In this document: in pieces, positions 15,719 to 23,248 of the stretch
Numbering within the stretch: the first letter of the stretch is position 1
How the letters are laid out: each line of letters begins with the position of its first letter
Assembly (NCBI GenBank): GCA_023415275.1
Contig: JAEZLJ010000002.1
Coordinates: 1 to 24,818 of the forward strand
Length of the DNA stretch: 24,818 nucleotides
From: Bacteroidota bacterium
Lineage (GTDB): Bacteria; Bacteroidota; Bacteroidia; Chitinophagales; Chitinophagaceae
Direction of reading: 5' to 3'
Program-made: the position numbers and the translations under genes
The notes under the pieces: model-generated
What the model saw: only the letters and a program-made list of their open reading frames with translations
What the model was told of the DNA's origin: nothing
The model's database searches: none

Positions 15719-16417
15719 ATGAAAACATCGCTTTCACTCCTCGGCTGTTGCTGCTTTTTATGGTTGATCTTCATTGATGGTTGTTCTAAGGATGATTTAG
15801 CCCCAAATGAACATATACCAAGGCCACACTTGCCACCCCCGGTAGTAAAAAATACTTATACTGAGGAGTTTGCCCAACATACCAATGTTATGGAAATAAA
15901 AGGCTGGGTATTTAAGAATCATTCTTCAGATCCAAATATCGAAGGATGGCATAAAGACTATACCCCCGATGCCAAAAGTCCGAATGTGTCGGTGCTCTCA
16001 CCGGCCTATTCCGATAATAATGATCCCCACGCGTTTGCTTATGTACAGGGTGCCTGGACTCAAACCATTGATATCTGGATGCTGACGCCGCCCGTAGAAT
16101 TGAAAAATGGGGATAAAATTTCTTTTTACACAAAAACGGCCCAGCAATCTCCGGATAGTATCAACCTGTTGGAGATACGGCTCAATCCTTCAGATACAAG
16201 TTCCGATATAGGCAACCAGCCAAAAGAAATTGGCAAATTCTCCGTATTGCTTGGGAAAGTTTTTGAAGATTATCCTAAAATCTGGACAAAAAAAGAGTTC
16301 ATAGTCTCAGGATTAAATGGAACCATTCGCTCCAGGATCGCTTTGCGCTATTACATTCCCCATGTTAGCACACCAGGTGCAATAGGGATAGATGTATTGA
16401 AGTTTGAAAAAATGTAA
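15719..16417 (+). CDS. Choice-of-anchor J (cleaved-adhesin-like) lipoprotein
   Basis: The product has 232 residues. The signal peptide ends in FIDGC with Cys22; CSKDD after the cut is typical of Bacteroidota lipoproteins. A Pro-rich linker at 29-45 precedes one jelly-roll-like domain: TEEFAQHTN, GWVFKN, FAYVQG, TPPVELKNGDKISFYT, LLEIRLNPS, then IGIDVLKFEKM at the end. This order matches the choice-of-anchor J / cleaved adhesin type of beta-sandwich, which is a binding module rather than an enzyme. It is followed 2 bp later by a YiiX-like peptidase gene, so the two are surely co-transcribed. It may tether or guide that enzyme, though this is inference. Confidence 0.8.
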   Translation: MKTSLSLLGCCCFLWLIFIDGCSKDDLAPNEHIPRPHLPPPVVKNTYTEEFAQHTNVMEIKGWVFKNHSSDPNIEGWHKDYTPDAKSPNVSVLSPAYSDNNDPHAFAYVQGAWTQTIDIWMLTPPVELKNGDKISFYTKTAQQSPDSINLLEIRLNPSDTSSDIGNQPKEIGKFSVLLGKVFEDYPKIWTKKEFIVSGLNGTIRSRIALRYYIPHVSTPGAIGIDVLKFEKM

Positions 16418-16419
16418 CG

Positions 16420-17124
16420 ATGGCCAGGATTATTATCTTACTACTGTTCCTAACCATACTTGCCGGTTCCATCAAAAGAGTGCAGGTAGTTGGAAATACT
16501 TCGCTCACGAAGCAGTATGCGGAAGCTGCTGCAATGATCAGCAGAGGAGAAAGACTCGCAAGGGGTGGTGATATTATTGTGAGAGACTATGTAGATCACT
16601 TAAGCCAGGCCATTAAGAAATTTAACCGCATAGATCCTTCCTACTCGCATGCCGGTATCGTAATGATAGAAAATGGTTATCCTTTTGTGTACCATGTGCT
16701 ACCCGGCAGGCAATATAATAAGGGCAACATTTGCCGTGATTCACTTAAACGCTTTTGTGAACCTGCTGAAATAAATGGCTATGGCATCTTCCGATATCCT
16801 ATATCACCGCAGGGCATTCACCTGGTAAAGCTCCAACTCAATGCCTGGCTATCTAAGGGCATCCGTTTTGACCCTTGGTTCAGTTACAAAACAGATGATC
16901 TGTTGTACTGCTCCGAAATGGTAGCGAAACTTATAATAAAAGCAAACCATGGTGCCATTAGATTTGATTTTACAAAGCCCACGATCATGGAAAAGCAAAT
17001 CTACCTTTCCCGATTTCCCAAAGCAAAACAACATCACCTCGAAGATTCCATCCTGGCCATTGACAATCTTTATATGAATCCACAATGTGAACCCATAGCC
17101 CGGTTCCGCTACCTTACAAATTAA
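16420..17124 (+). CDS. YiiX/YebB-like permuted papain-fold cysteine hydrolase
   Basis: The product has 234 residues. An N-terminal hydrophobic segment at 3-16 acts as a signal or anchor. GDIIVRDY (50-57), YSHAGIVMIENG with His77, and LLYCSEMVAKLI with Cys164 are the landmarks of YiiX-like NlpC/P60 relatives, in which the His precedes the Cys (circularly permuted papain fold). Relatives hydrolyse peptides, amides or lipid esters. The substrate here is unknown. The protein is predicted to act outside the cytoplasm. The start is 2 bp after the stop of the anchor-J lipoprotein, and the pair form a bicistron. Downstream are AT-rich repeats and no clear terminator. Confidence 0.88.
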   Translation: MARIIILLLFLTILAGSIKRVQVVGNTSLTKQYAEAAAMISRGERLARGGDIIVRDYVDHLSQAIKKFNRIDPSYSHAGIVMIENGYPFVYHVLPGRQYNKGNICRDSLKRFCEPAEINGYGIFRYPISPQGIHLVKLQLNAWLSKGIRFDPWFSYKTDDLLYCSEMVAKLIIKANHGAIRFDFTKPTIMEKQIYLSRFPKAKQHHLEDSILAIDNLYMNPQCEPIARFRYLTN

Positions 17125-17267
17125 CCTGGTAATGTTTTACCTGCTTAACAGGGCTTTATGCGCCGGATCACTTTGACAAAAGCCAGCCAATTGCATAACA
17201 CGCAAAGGATTTTAATTATCCCCCCATGTAACCATATTTAAGATAACTTGCTATAAGTTCACCTCTC

Positions 17268-17292
17268 AAATATTAAATCTTAAATATTACCT
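17268..17292 (+). repeat. AT-rich dispersed repeat, best-preserved copy
   Basis: This 25-nt copy begins AAATATTAAATCTTAAATAT and ends TACCT. It is the reference to which the copies at 13115, 13240, 13296, 14498, 14569, 20037 and 21341 can be aligned. It ends 12 nt before the M90 peptidase start. Confidence 0.75.
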
Positions 17293-17304
17293 AGCACATC
17301 CTTC

Positions 17305-18072
17305 ATGATCACTTTCCTCCAGATCTTCTTTGCCTTGCTAATCATCATACTGATCATTCTCTTTGTTTTCCGTCCCAGGCGCAAGGACATGATTGCATGG
17401 CCGGAAGATTACAAGGATATCCTGAATGATTACGTGGGCTTTTATGCCAACCTGGATGAAGAAGGCAAGAAGCGCTTTGAGGACAAGTTTGAAAAGTTCC
17501 TGTTGAGTACAAAGATCACGGGAGCCAATGCCAATATTGAAGACCTGGATACAGTATTGATTGGTGCTGCCGCAGTCATCCCTGTTTACTACATCCCGGA
17601 CTGGGAGTATGTAAATTTGAAAGAAGTGTTGGTGTACCCCGGCAACTTCAATACAGAATTTGAACAGGAAGGCCATGAGCGCATGATCTCCGGAATGGTC
17701 GGAACAGGCAACCTTCAAAATGTCATGATCCTCAGCAAGTGGGAATTACGCCAGGGCTTTATCAACAGCCAAAGCAACCGCAACACTGCATTGCACGAAT
17801 TCATTCACCTGGTAGATAAAATGGATGGCACCTTGGATGGAGTTCCGGAACTGTTGCTGGAAAGAAAATACTTGTCCCAATGGAAGCAACTGATAGAACA
17901 AACGATGATGGAGGTAAGGAATGGATCTTCCGATATTGATCCTTATGCGGCAACAAGTCCAGTCGAATGCTTTGCCGTCATCTCCGAATACTTCTTCGAA
18001 CAACCCCAAGCCTTCCAGGTCAACCATCCTGAGTTGAATGAATTATTGCAGAGAATCTTCAGGCGGGTGTGA
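17305..18072 (+). CDS. M90 (MtfA-like) zinc metallopeptidase, membrane anchored
   Basis: The product has 255 residues. An N-terminal membrane helix (5-22) precedes a basic patch RPRRK. The zinc site is HEFIHLVDKMDG, with His164, Glu165 and His168, and a later acidic segment SPVECFAVISEYFFEQP supplies Glu221 and Glu228, matching the HEFxH plus downstream Glu pattern of the MtfA/M90 family. The glucose-linked regulator Mlc partner known in Enterobacteria is not evident here, and family members in Bacteroidota lack a defined role. Upstream segments DWEYVNLKEVLVYPGNF and SKWELRQGF are also typical. The gene is monocistronic. Confidence 0.93.
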   Translation: MITFLQIFFALLIIILIILFVFRPRRKDMIAWPEDYKDILNDYVGFYANLDEEGKKRFEDKFEKFLLSTKITGANANIEDLDTVLIGAAAVIPVYYIPDWEYVNLKEVLVYPGNFNTEFEQEGHERMISGMVGTGNLQNVMILSKWELRQGFINSQSNRNTALHEFIHLVDKMDGTLDGVPELLLERKYLSQWKQLIEQTMMEVRNGSSDIDPYAATSPVECFAVISEYFFEQPQAFQVNHPELNELLQRIFRRV

Positions 18073-18155
18073 ATTGATTTTAGATCTATGTTGGTTGCAT
18101 TGATGGACGAAGGTCGACCATTATGATACAATCAATGTCCGCCTATGCTTTTTAC

Positions 18156-18283
18156 CACAGATCCTTCGTTCCTCAGGATGACAAGGTCAAACTATGATCG
18201 ATTACTGGCCTCATTATAATGTTAACATTAAATTTATCACAGTTCTTCTTGAAGTTAAGACTGACTGCATTAACTAAAGAATG
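18156..18283 (+). repeat. Direct repeat flanking the GIY-YIG gene, left copy
   Basis: This 128-nt stretch is collinear with 18835-18959. Both start CACAGAT, pass through GGATGACA or GGAATGACA, share CA-TATAATG, and end with GCATT...AAAGA. Identity by eye is about 60-75 percent depending on the segment. The 358-bp space 18073-18430 otherwise holds only the inverted repeat described separately. Confidence 0.65.
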
Positions 18284-18313
18284 TTTTCTGTCATCCTGAG
18301 GCACGAAGGATCT
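18159..18313. repeat. 25-bp inverted repeat before the GIY-YIG gene
   Basis: The arm at 18159-18183 begins AGATCCTTCG and ends CAGGATGACA. The arm at 18289-18313 is its reverse complement with 24 of 25 positions matching. The arms are separated by 105 nt. Similar ATCCTTCG/CAGGATGACA units are familiar to me from intergenic spaces of Bacteroidota genomes. Confidence 0.85.
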
Positions 18314-18430
18314 TTGAACTTCATTAATAGACAGCTTGATATTGTAGTACAGCTTTACTCACTCACTTTTAATAGGTGGAAACATCATTATAAACTTTGA
18401 TTCTATAAAAACCATTATTACTTTAATTCC

Positions 18431-18766
18431 ATGTACACAAAACCTTTCTTCGTTTACATACTTACCAATGAATTAAGGACTGTCCTTTATACTGGTGTTA
18501 CCAATGACCTTGACCAAAGGATTACGGAACATTATAGGCAGAGAGGGCAGAATAAAAGTTTTACAGGCCGGTACAATGTGTATTATCTTTTATTCTATGA
18601 ACCGTATAAGTACATTAATGATGCAATAGCAAGAGAAAAAGAGATTAAAGGAATGACAAGAGAAAAGAAGATGAAGTTGATCAATGAAATGAACCCAAAG
18701 CTTGAGTTTATGAATAAAGAAATATGTGGCTGCCGGCCACCGAAGGAATTGCCATTCAGGTTTTAG
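18431..18766 (+). CDS. GIY-YIG nuclease superfamily protein (UPF0213-like)
   Basis: The product has 111 residues and consists essentially of one GIY-YIG domain. VYI (8-10) and YTG (20-22) correspond to the GIY and YIG elements. The conserved Arg is Arg30 in DLDQRITEH, and the metal-binding Glu is Glu69 in AIAREKEIKG. The C-terminal segment MTREKKMKLINEMNP is typical of this single-domain group; the tail CGCRPPKELPFRF is extra. These stand-alone proteins are predicted DNA endonucleases but most are uncharacterised. The gene is bounded on both sides by related repeats in the same orientation, with an inverted repeat just upstream, resembling a gene carried with its own repeat family. Confidence 0.93.
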   Translation: MYTKPFFVYILTNELRTVLYTGVTNDLDQRITEHYRQRGQNKSFTGRYNVYYLLFYEPYKYINDAIAREKEIKGMTREKKMKLINEMNPKLEFMNKEICGCRPPKELPFRF

Positions 18767-18834
18767 ATTTAAGTAATGTACCCAATAGAGAAGGTTTTAC
18801 ATTATTATTATTCAATGGCTCTCTAAGTGGTTAA

Positions 18835-18959
18835 CACAGATTCCGCCTGGGCGGAATGACAGGGTTAGAGAATGGTCATATGGAAGTGTCACTATAATGG
18901 AAGATCTAATTCAATCATAGTTGCTTTGAGTTTAAGAGTGACCGCATTCTATAAAGATG
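18835..18959 (+). repeat. Direct repeat flanking the GIY-YIG gene, right copy
   Basis: This stretch is collinear with 18156-18283. At its head the perfect palindrome ATTCCGCC-TG-GGCGGAAT (18840-18857) replaces the ATCCTTCG...CAGGAT sequence of the left copy, followed by the shared GACA. The second half (18890-18959) matches 18212-18283 at about 70 percent. Confidence 0.65.
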
Positions 18960-18974
18960 TCACTCCCCTAATTT

Positions 18975-19934
18975 TTACTTTTTACTTGTGCCATTTGACT
19001 TCGCCTTATTCACTATAATCACATTCGCCACTTTCCTCTCCCCTCCATGATCCCATTTACTTGTATCTGCGGACAGGTTGTCCAGGTCCATGCCAGGCTT
19101 GTAATCAGGCGACTTCATCATTTTCTTATTATCTGAAGGATGGTTTACTACCCCATTATCTTCCAGTCCATTCACCCACATCGTTGTAGAGCCTCCACCA
19201 TCCAGGTTAATCCCATCATCCGCTTTCAACCATTTCAATACGCTGGCCAGTTCATACAAACTCATACCTGCTGCTTTTTCATTCCGTCCATCCACGGTGA
19301 TCAACAAAACCTTATTGCCTTTTATGGCTAACGCCGTACGCGGATGCCTTGCCGTATTGAATGTAATCGAATCCAGCTGAACCCTCTTCTCATCATCCAG
19401 TAATAACGGTCCGGTTACCATTACATCTTCCCCTTTCAGCGTTGCTTCCCAGTCTTTCGATCCATCCCATGCCTGTATAAAAACTTTATGACCATCAATA
19501 ATGATAGCAGACCGCTGGTGAAAGCTGCGCCCTTTCTGGCCTACATGTGTTTCATTCAATGCCTGCCCATCTATCCGGATATAATCTTCAGACCCTCCAT
19601 TCTTCATGTTGAAGAAAGTTCCATTGATGGCAGCAGTAGCCTTTTCTGCTGTACCAAATGCACTGGCAGGTTTTAAGATCGTTGGCTCAGCTGCCACATC
19701 CAGCTTGTTGCGCCTATTCATTTTTATCTCCAATATGCTGATGTTCTGATTGCTGCCAAACAGCGAGTGTTCAAACCAGTGCTGTTTCAATGTAATGCCT
19801 TTGGCAATCTTTTTTGTTTCCCATTTGGCATTCACTACTGCCAGGGAATCACTCTGCGCATTAAGGTGCGATGCAAAACAAAGTATAATGAAAAAGGCAA
19901 TAAACCTGGTACTATTGAAAGATATAGATTTCAT
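18975..19934 (-). CDS. Exported phosphodiester glycosidase family protein (NAGPA domain)
   Basis: The product has 319 residues. A signal peptide ends near SHLNAQ, so the enzyme is exported. The NAGPA domain covers most of the mature protein: AEPTILKPASAF, then AINGTFFNMKNGG, HQRSAIIIDG, ARHPRTALAIKGNKVLLITV with DGR next, and MSLYELASVLKWLKADDGIN leading into LDGGGSTTMWV. The DGGGSTTM motif and the ING-F element are the best-conserved landmarks of the family, whose human member removes GlcNAc from phosphodiester-linked sugars. In bacteria the substrates are probably envelope or secreted glycan phosphodiesters. A perfect -7 element lies 23 nt before its ATG. The gene stands alone. Confidence 0.92.
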   Translation of the reverse strand: MKSISFNSTRFIAFFIILCFASHLNAQSDSLAVVNAKWETKKIAKGITLKQHWFEHSLFGSNQNISILEIKMNRRNKLDVAAEPTILKPASAFGTAEKATAAINGTFFNMKNGGSEDYIRIDGQALNETHVGQKGRSFHQRSAIIIDGHKVFIQAWDGSKDWEATLKGEDVMVTGPLLLDDEKRVQLDSITFNTARHPRTALAIKGNKVLLITVDGRNEKAAGMSLYELASVLKWLKADDGINLDGGGSTTMWVNGLEDNGVVNHPSDNKKMMKSPDYKPGMDLDNLSADTSKWDHGGERKVANVIIVNKAKSNGTSKK

Positions 19935-19956
19935 AGAAACGCTGTTAATTGATCAT

Positions 19957-19964
19957 CAAATATA
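19957..19964 (-). promoter_or_regulatory. -7 promoter element of the NAGPA gene
   Basis: On the minus strand this reads TATATTTG, a perfect TAnnTTTG, 22 nt upstream of the start codon at 19934. The -33 TTTG is not evident. Confidence 0.55.
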
Positions 19965-20036
19965 ACTGTTACACAATGAGTCTGTTGACGCTAATTTCCC
20001 TTTGACCTATTGTATGTAAATATTGAATAAATCAGT

Positions 20037-20074
20037 AAATATTAAATATTGCCTCTTCAATATTAAATCCTGAA
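20037..20074 (+). repeat. AT-rich dispersed repeat copy
   Basis: AAATATTAAATATTGCCT (20037-20054) followed by a partial AATATTAAATCCTGAAT is a variant of the 25-nt repeat at 17268. It occupies part of the 225-bp space before the small membrane protein gene. Confidence 0.6.
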
Positions 20075-20159
20075 TTCCTTGACCTGCATCACCTGTTCTC
20101 TTGTCCGGCGTCATTGCTTTTGCTGGGAACCTAACATAGATTAGAAAGAAATTGTAGCC

Positions 20160-20348
20160 ATGGAATCTAAAGCACGCAACAGCTCCCATCACTCTGGCTC
20201 AGCGCTCTATGGCATGGGCTTTATTGGTGCGCTGGTTTATTATATTCAATCAGCCGCCACATTCTGGATTGGCGTACTCGGCTTTTTTAAAGCACTCTTC
20301 TGGCCTGCTTTCCTGGTGTATTACCTGCTGGAGTTTTTGAAGAAATAA
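20160..20348 (+). CDS. Small conserved-type membrane protein
   Basis: The product has only 62 residues. Residues 16-60 form two hydrophobic segments: YGMGFIGALVYYIQSAATFW and GVLGFFKALFWPAFLVYYLL, ending LEFLKK. The N-terminus is polar and Ser/His-rich (ESKARNSSHHSGS). The G-F-I-G-A-x-V-Y-Y-I-Q and W-P-A-F-L-V-Y elements match, as I recall, a short membrane protein family found in several Gram-negative groups. The function is unknown. The coding reality is supported by the strong amphipathic/hydrophobic pattern and clean ATG start. No neighbour overlaps. Confidence 0.8.
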   Translation: MESKARNSSHHSGSALYGMGFIGALVYYIQSAATFWIGVLGFFKALFWPAFLVYYLLEFLKK

Positions 20349-20528
20349 ACACCCCACACAAACCCCTTTATTGTAAAAAACAGATGAAATGCTATGATAT
20401 CTATAAGGCGTGGGTTTTGTTGATAAGAAGTGGGTTGGAACATTAACTACACTTTAATACCGATAGAATTATTGGCACATAAAAATTATACCTGCATAAT
20501 ATTATCTTTCTTTCCCAAAACTATCTAA

Positions 20529-21131
20529 ATGAAATTATTGTACTTCTGCCTGCTTTTATCTGCCGGAATTTGTCATGCTCAAAGCCATACCAATACAGAT
20601 GTAACCAATATAACCACACTTACTTTCCTGAACCCTGGAATCAGTTATGAGGCCAGAGTGGGAAAATGGCAAACTATCTATGCGCAAGGATTTTTAAATA
20701 CCTCTGCCTATTTCAGTTGGTCCAGCAGCCTGGGAACTAACTCAGGTGTTTATTTTGATCCTGCAGCCACTGCTCAATACCGTTACTATTACAATGCGGC
20801 AAACAGGGAGGCAAAAGGAAAACGTACAGAGATGAACAGCATGAATTACGTGGCCGGAATTGTAGAAACTATTTTTACCCAGGCCGCAGCGGATAAATAT
20901 CATTTAAAGGAAGTGGATCGCCGTCCTGTTACTACCATTGGATGCGCCTGGGGTATTCAACGAAATGGTCTGAAACGTTTCAGCCTGGACCTGAATCTTG
21001 GTATTGGATACCTCTTTACCAAAGGTACAATGTACAATGGCGATTATTCGACTGACACCCATACCGTCAATGTTTCAAAAATTACTGGCATTGGACAGCT
21101 CAACCTGGGCTTTTGGTTGAATAAAAAGTAA
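20529..21131 (+). CDS. Exported beta-rich protein, probably outer membrane associated
   Basis: The product has 200 residues. A signal peptide ends in AGICHAQ near residue 18. The mature protein has alternating hydrophobic strands and many aromatic residues: LNPGISYEARVGKWQTIYAQ, AYFSWSSS, then YFDPAATAQYRYYYNAANRE, where the RYYYN-NRE-KGKRT segment is distinctive. The last strands are FSLDLNLGIGYLF and IGQLNLGFWLNKK. The pattern fits a small beta-barrel related to outer membrane proteins of this phylum. It has no lipobox. No known function can be assigned and no partner gene is adjacent. Confidence 0.8.
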   Translation: MKLLYFCLLLSAGICHAQSHTNTDVTNITTLTFLNPGISYEARVGKWQTIYAQGFLNTSAYFSWSSSLGTNSGVYFDPAATAQYRYYYNAANREAKGKRTEMNSMNYVAGIVETIFTQAAADKYHLKEVDRRPVTTIGCAWGIQRNGLKRFSLDLNLGIGYLFTKGTMYNGDYSTDTHTVNVSKITGIGQLNLGFWLNKK

Positions 21132-21234
21132 TTACTTGCTATCCCTATTGAATCGCAATAGCCCATTCCAACGGCCAGGTATGAAACTTACACATTTGAA
21201 CATCCCTGAATATTCTTTCTTACCTATTAAATAA

Positions 21235-21257
21235 ACAGGCCCCGGATATCCAGGGCC
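21235..21257 (-). terminator. Probable terminator for the minus-strand lipoprotein gene
   Basis: Around 21238-21257, GGCCC pairs with GGGCC, then one C-A mismatch and two G-C pairs around an ATAT loop. On the minus strand it is followed by TGTTTATTTA. It lies about 117 nt after the minus-strand stop at 21375, leaving a long 3' leader, and 106 nt past the end of the plus-strand gene at 21131. Confidence 0.5.
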
Positions 21258-21340
21258 AGTAATTATTAGGAGGACGGAATTCGCAATAGTTGGCTTCCTC
21301 TTACACTTTAAACTGAAAGTCACATTTTCACGCTCTCCAC

Positions 21341-21368
21341 AAATATCAAATATCACATCTTACATATT
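21341..21368 (+). repeat. AT-rich dispersed repeat, degenerate copy
   Basis: AAATATCAAATATCACATCT followed by TACATATT resembles the repeat at 17268 with several C substitutions. It ends 6 nt from the stop codon of the minus-strand lipoprotein gene at 21375. Confidence 0.5.
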
Positions 21369-21374
21369 CAATTC

Positions 21375-22253
21375 TTATTGTCCCACCACCTTGAAGGTGA
21401 TGAAGTCATCATAACCCGCAACTGCATGTGTCTTGATATTCGTACCCGTTACAGTGATCTTACCTCCGCTAACTGTTACATTCACATCCTTATCATACTC
21501 GCCGTCGTAAGAAGACAACCAAGTAATGCCCACTTTATCCGAACTCATAGGTAACATCGTACTGGTAGAGCCGCTGGTGGATTTGTAAACCTTATTAACA
21601 GAAGGCTTTTCACTAAAGGTCAGGGTCAAAAGCCAGTTTCCGTTTACATAAGCATCCATATTGTAATTATACCTGCCTGGAGAAGAACTCAGGGGACGAT
21701 AGCGCCCATATACAGGGAAGTTGCTAAAGTTGGAAACCGTGCCTGTAGAATGCACCGATGAGAAGGTGCTTCCCGGATCTTTCAACAGTGTGCTGGTAGT
21801 ATCTCTTGGTACAGGAGGCGTGCTAGGATCAGTGGTACCCATATTCGAATCACCTGTCCATGTTCCGGCATTAGCATCAGCGTTGGAGATATGTATCACC
21901 AGCTTGCCATTTTCTTCTGAAATATCGAGTGTAGTATTCTGGTAGGTGGCGGAAGTGATTTTTCCACTGGTAGAAGTTGTCTTCACTATATCACCTGTAT
22001 AAGAATACTGTCCTGTCTGGATAATGTTTTTGATGTAAGGCATGGAATAGATGTCAAACACGGCAGGATTTGATTCCAGGTTGGAATTACCCGCATCGAT
22101 CACGTAGGCTTCCTTGTCTCCAAACTCCAGCACCACGCCATCTACATTCTTCCAGTATTGATCTACCAACTGGTTCTTGAGTTCAACTGCCTTTTTACAA
22201 CTTTGGGCTGCCACAACCAGCAGCAATGCATAACAGATTAGTCTTAGTTTCAT
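21375..22253 (-). CDS. Lipoprotein, function unknown, two-part layout
   Basis: The product has 292 residues from the ATG at 22253 (MKLRLICYALLLVVAAQSC). The frame continues upstream by 21 codons, but that adds an implausible polar lead to a good signal peptide. The lipobox is VAAQSC with Cys19. An N-terminal part of ~135 residues (KNVDGVVLEFGDKEAYVIDA) is separated by a Thr/Ser/Pro-rich linker (STPPVPRDTTSTLL) from a C-terminal beta-rich part (GRYNYNMDAYVNGNWLLTLT) ending FITFKVVGQ. I recognise no catalytic motif. A binding or surface role is the most that can be said. It is divergent from the cupin gene at 22443. Confidence 0.75.
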   Translation of the reverse strand: MKLRLICYALLLVVAAQSCKKAVELKNQLVDQYWKNVDGVVLEFGDKEAYVIDAGNSNLESNPAVFDIYSMPYIKNIIQTGQYSYTGDIVKTTSTSGKITSATYQNTTLDISEENGKLVIHISNADANAGTWTGDSNMGTTDPSTPPVPRDTTSTLLKDPGSTFSSVHSTGTVSNFSNFPVYGRYRPLSSSPGRYNYNMDAYVNGNWLLTLTFSEKPSVNKVYKSTSGSTSTMLPMSSDKVGITWLSSYDGEYDKDVNVTVSGGKITVTGTNIKTHAVAGYDDFITFKVVGQ

Positions 22254-22389
22254 AGAGTGTATTTTAATTTGCCAGTAACCCCGTATAATAACAAGGGTTT
22301 CTGAATCGGGGTGCAAAATGGTAAGAAAAGTACTTCAGGTCAATACCTATTTGTAGGTAAATAAGTTCAAAAAGGTCCTTTTGCGTGTA

Positions 22390-22404
22390 GGTAATCAGAT
22401 TACC
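22390..22404. promoter_or_regulatory. Operator-like palindrome between divergent genes
   Basis: GGTAATC-A-GATTACC is a perfect 7+7 inverted repeat centred about 46 nt before the cupin start. A GTAGGTAA motif occurs at its left edge and again about 34 nt upstream at 22352-22363. No regulator is known for it. Confidence 0.4.
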
Positions 22405-22442
22405 ATAATTATGTTTTACCCATATTGTTGTAACTTATTAGT

Positions 22443-23102
22443 ATGATAAAGGCTTATTTCTTTTTTTGGGCAGTAGTACTGTATCAGGTTATAGCCGCCC
22501 AGGTGCCCGTCAGACAGGAGCCTTTGCACCACAACGTATTTGAAAACGCCTGGGTGCGTGTTTTGGATGTACGTATACAGCCGGGAGACACCACTCAATT
22601 CCACAAGCACGAAACGCCTTCGGTCTTCATCGTGCTCAACGAGGTAAAAACAGGCTCACAGGTGATCCAGGAAGAACAAGCCTCCACAGCCCTCCGAGGT
22701 GACAGTGTTATATCGTATGAAAGCTTCGCCACCACACCTCGCATTCACAGGGTATGGAACGAGGACAGTACTGAATTCCATGTCATGGATATTGAATTGC
22801 TTTCCAAAGGCCAACCTGCTACGCGAAGCCCTTTTTCAAATGTTCCAGGTAGCCAACTGCTGATTGATGCGGAGCCGGCACGGGTTTTCAGGCTCAGTAT
22901 GGAAGGAGGAAAGAAACTGCAGGTAAATAACAAACGGCCACTGCTCATTGTGGGATTAACAGATAATACCGGGAAGGTCACAGTGAACAACAAAAGCTTC
23001 TCCCGCAAAGGAGATTTGCTTTTTATAGAACCTGTCAAGAGCATTCATATCATTAACCAATCCAACGAGCAGTATTCTTTTGCAGTGCTGGAAATAAAAT
23101 AG
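22443..23102 (+). CDS. Exported cupin-like protein
   Basis: The product has 219 residues. The signal peptide MIKAYFFFWAVVLYQVIAAQ directs it out of the cytoplasm. A cupin-type beta-barrel follows: VRVLDVRIQPGDTTQFHKHE (about residues 38-57) supplies a HxHE-like element, and a His (IHRVWNEDS) with the Glu after it lies in the second motif region. The C-terminal half has another small beta domain (FRLSMEGGKKLQVNNKRPLL) ending AVLEIK and could be a second, degenerate cupin unit. Cupins bind metals or sugars and span many reactions, so no function is assigned. The gene is divergent from the lipoprotein gene at 22253. Confidence 0.85.
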   Translation: MIKAYFFFWAVVLYQVIAAQVPVRQEPLHHNVFENAWVRVLDVRIQPGDTTQFHKHETPSVFIVLNEVKTGSQVIQEEQASTALRGDSVISYESFATTPRIHRVWNEDSTEFHVMDIELLSKGQPATRSPFSNVPGSQLLIDAEPARVFRLSMEGGKKLQVNNKRPLLIVGLTDNTGKVTVNNKSFSRKGDLLFIEPVKSIHIINQSNEQYSFAVLEIK

Positions 23103-23110
23103 CCACCCCT

Positions 23111-23248
23111 TGTCTGAATCAGGATGAGAGGATTTTGGGATTTACAGGATTATTTATTAATGATCTTATTATCCTGCAAATCTAACAATCCTGAAATCCT
23201 GATCCCTCCCTGGTCAATCCTTTAATCCTGTAAATCCTGATTCAGACA
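23111..23248. repeat. 15-bp inverted repeat bounding a GGAT/ATCC repeat block
   Basis: TGTCTGAATCAGGAT (23111-23125) is the exact reverse complement of ATCCTGATTCAGACA (23234-23248). Between them are numerous AATCCTG/CAGGATT words, including a direct repeat at 23171-23223. The right arm overlaps the last codons of the minus-strand GxxExxY gene. Confidence 0.85.
23171..23223 (+). repeat. Direct repeat flanking the GxxExxY gene, copy A
   Basis: This 53-nt segment starts ATCCTGCAAATCT and ends CAATCCTTT. It matches 23686-23737 with only one length difference and about six substitutions. Its last 10 nt overlap the 3' end of the GxxExxY gene. Confidence 0.85.

Noticed and set aside
13115..17292. 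CRISPR-like spaced repeats
   Set aside because: The AT-rich copies are irregularly spaced across genes, in both orientations, with no array and no cas genes.
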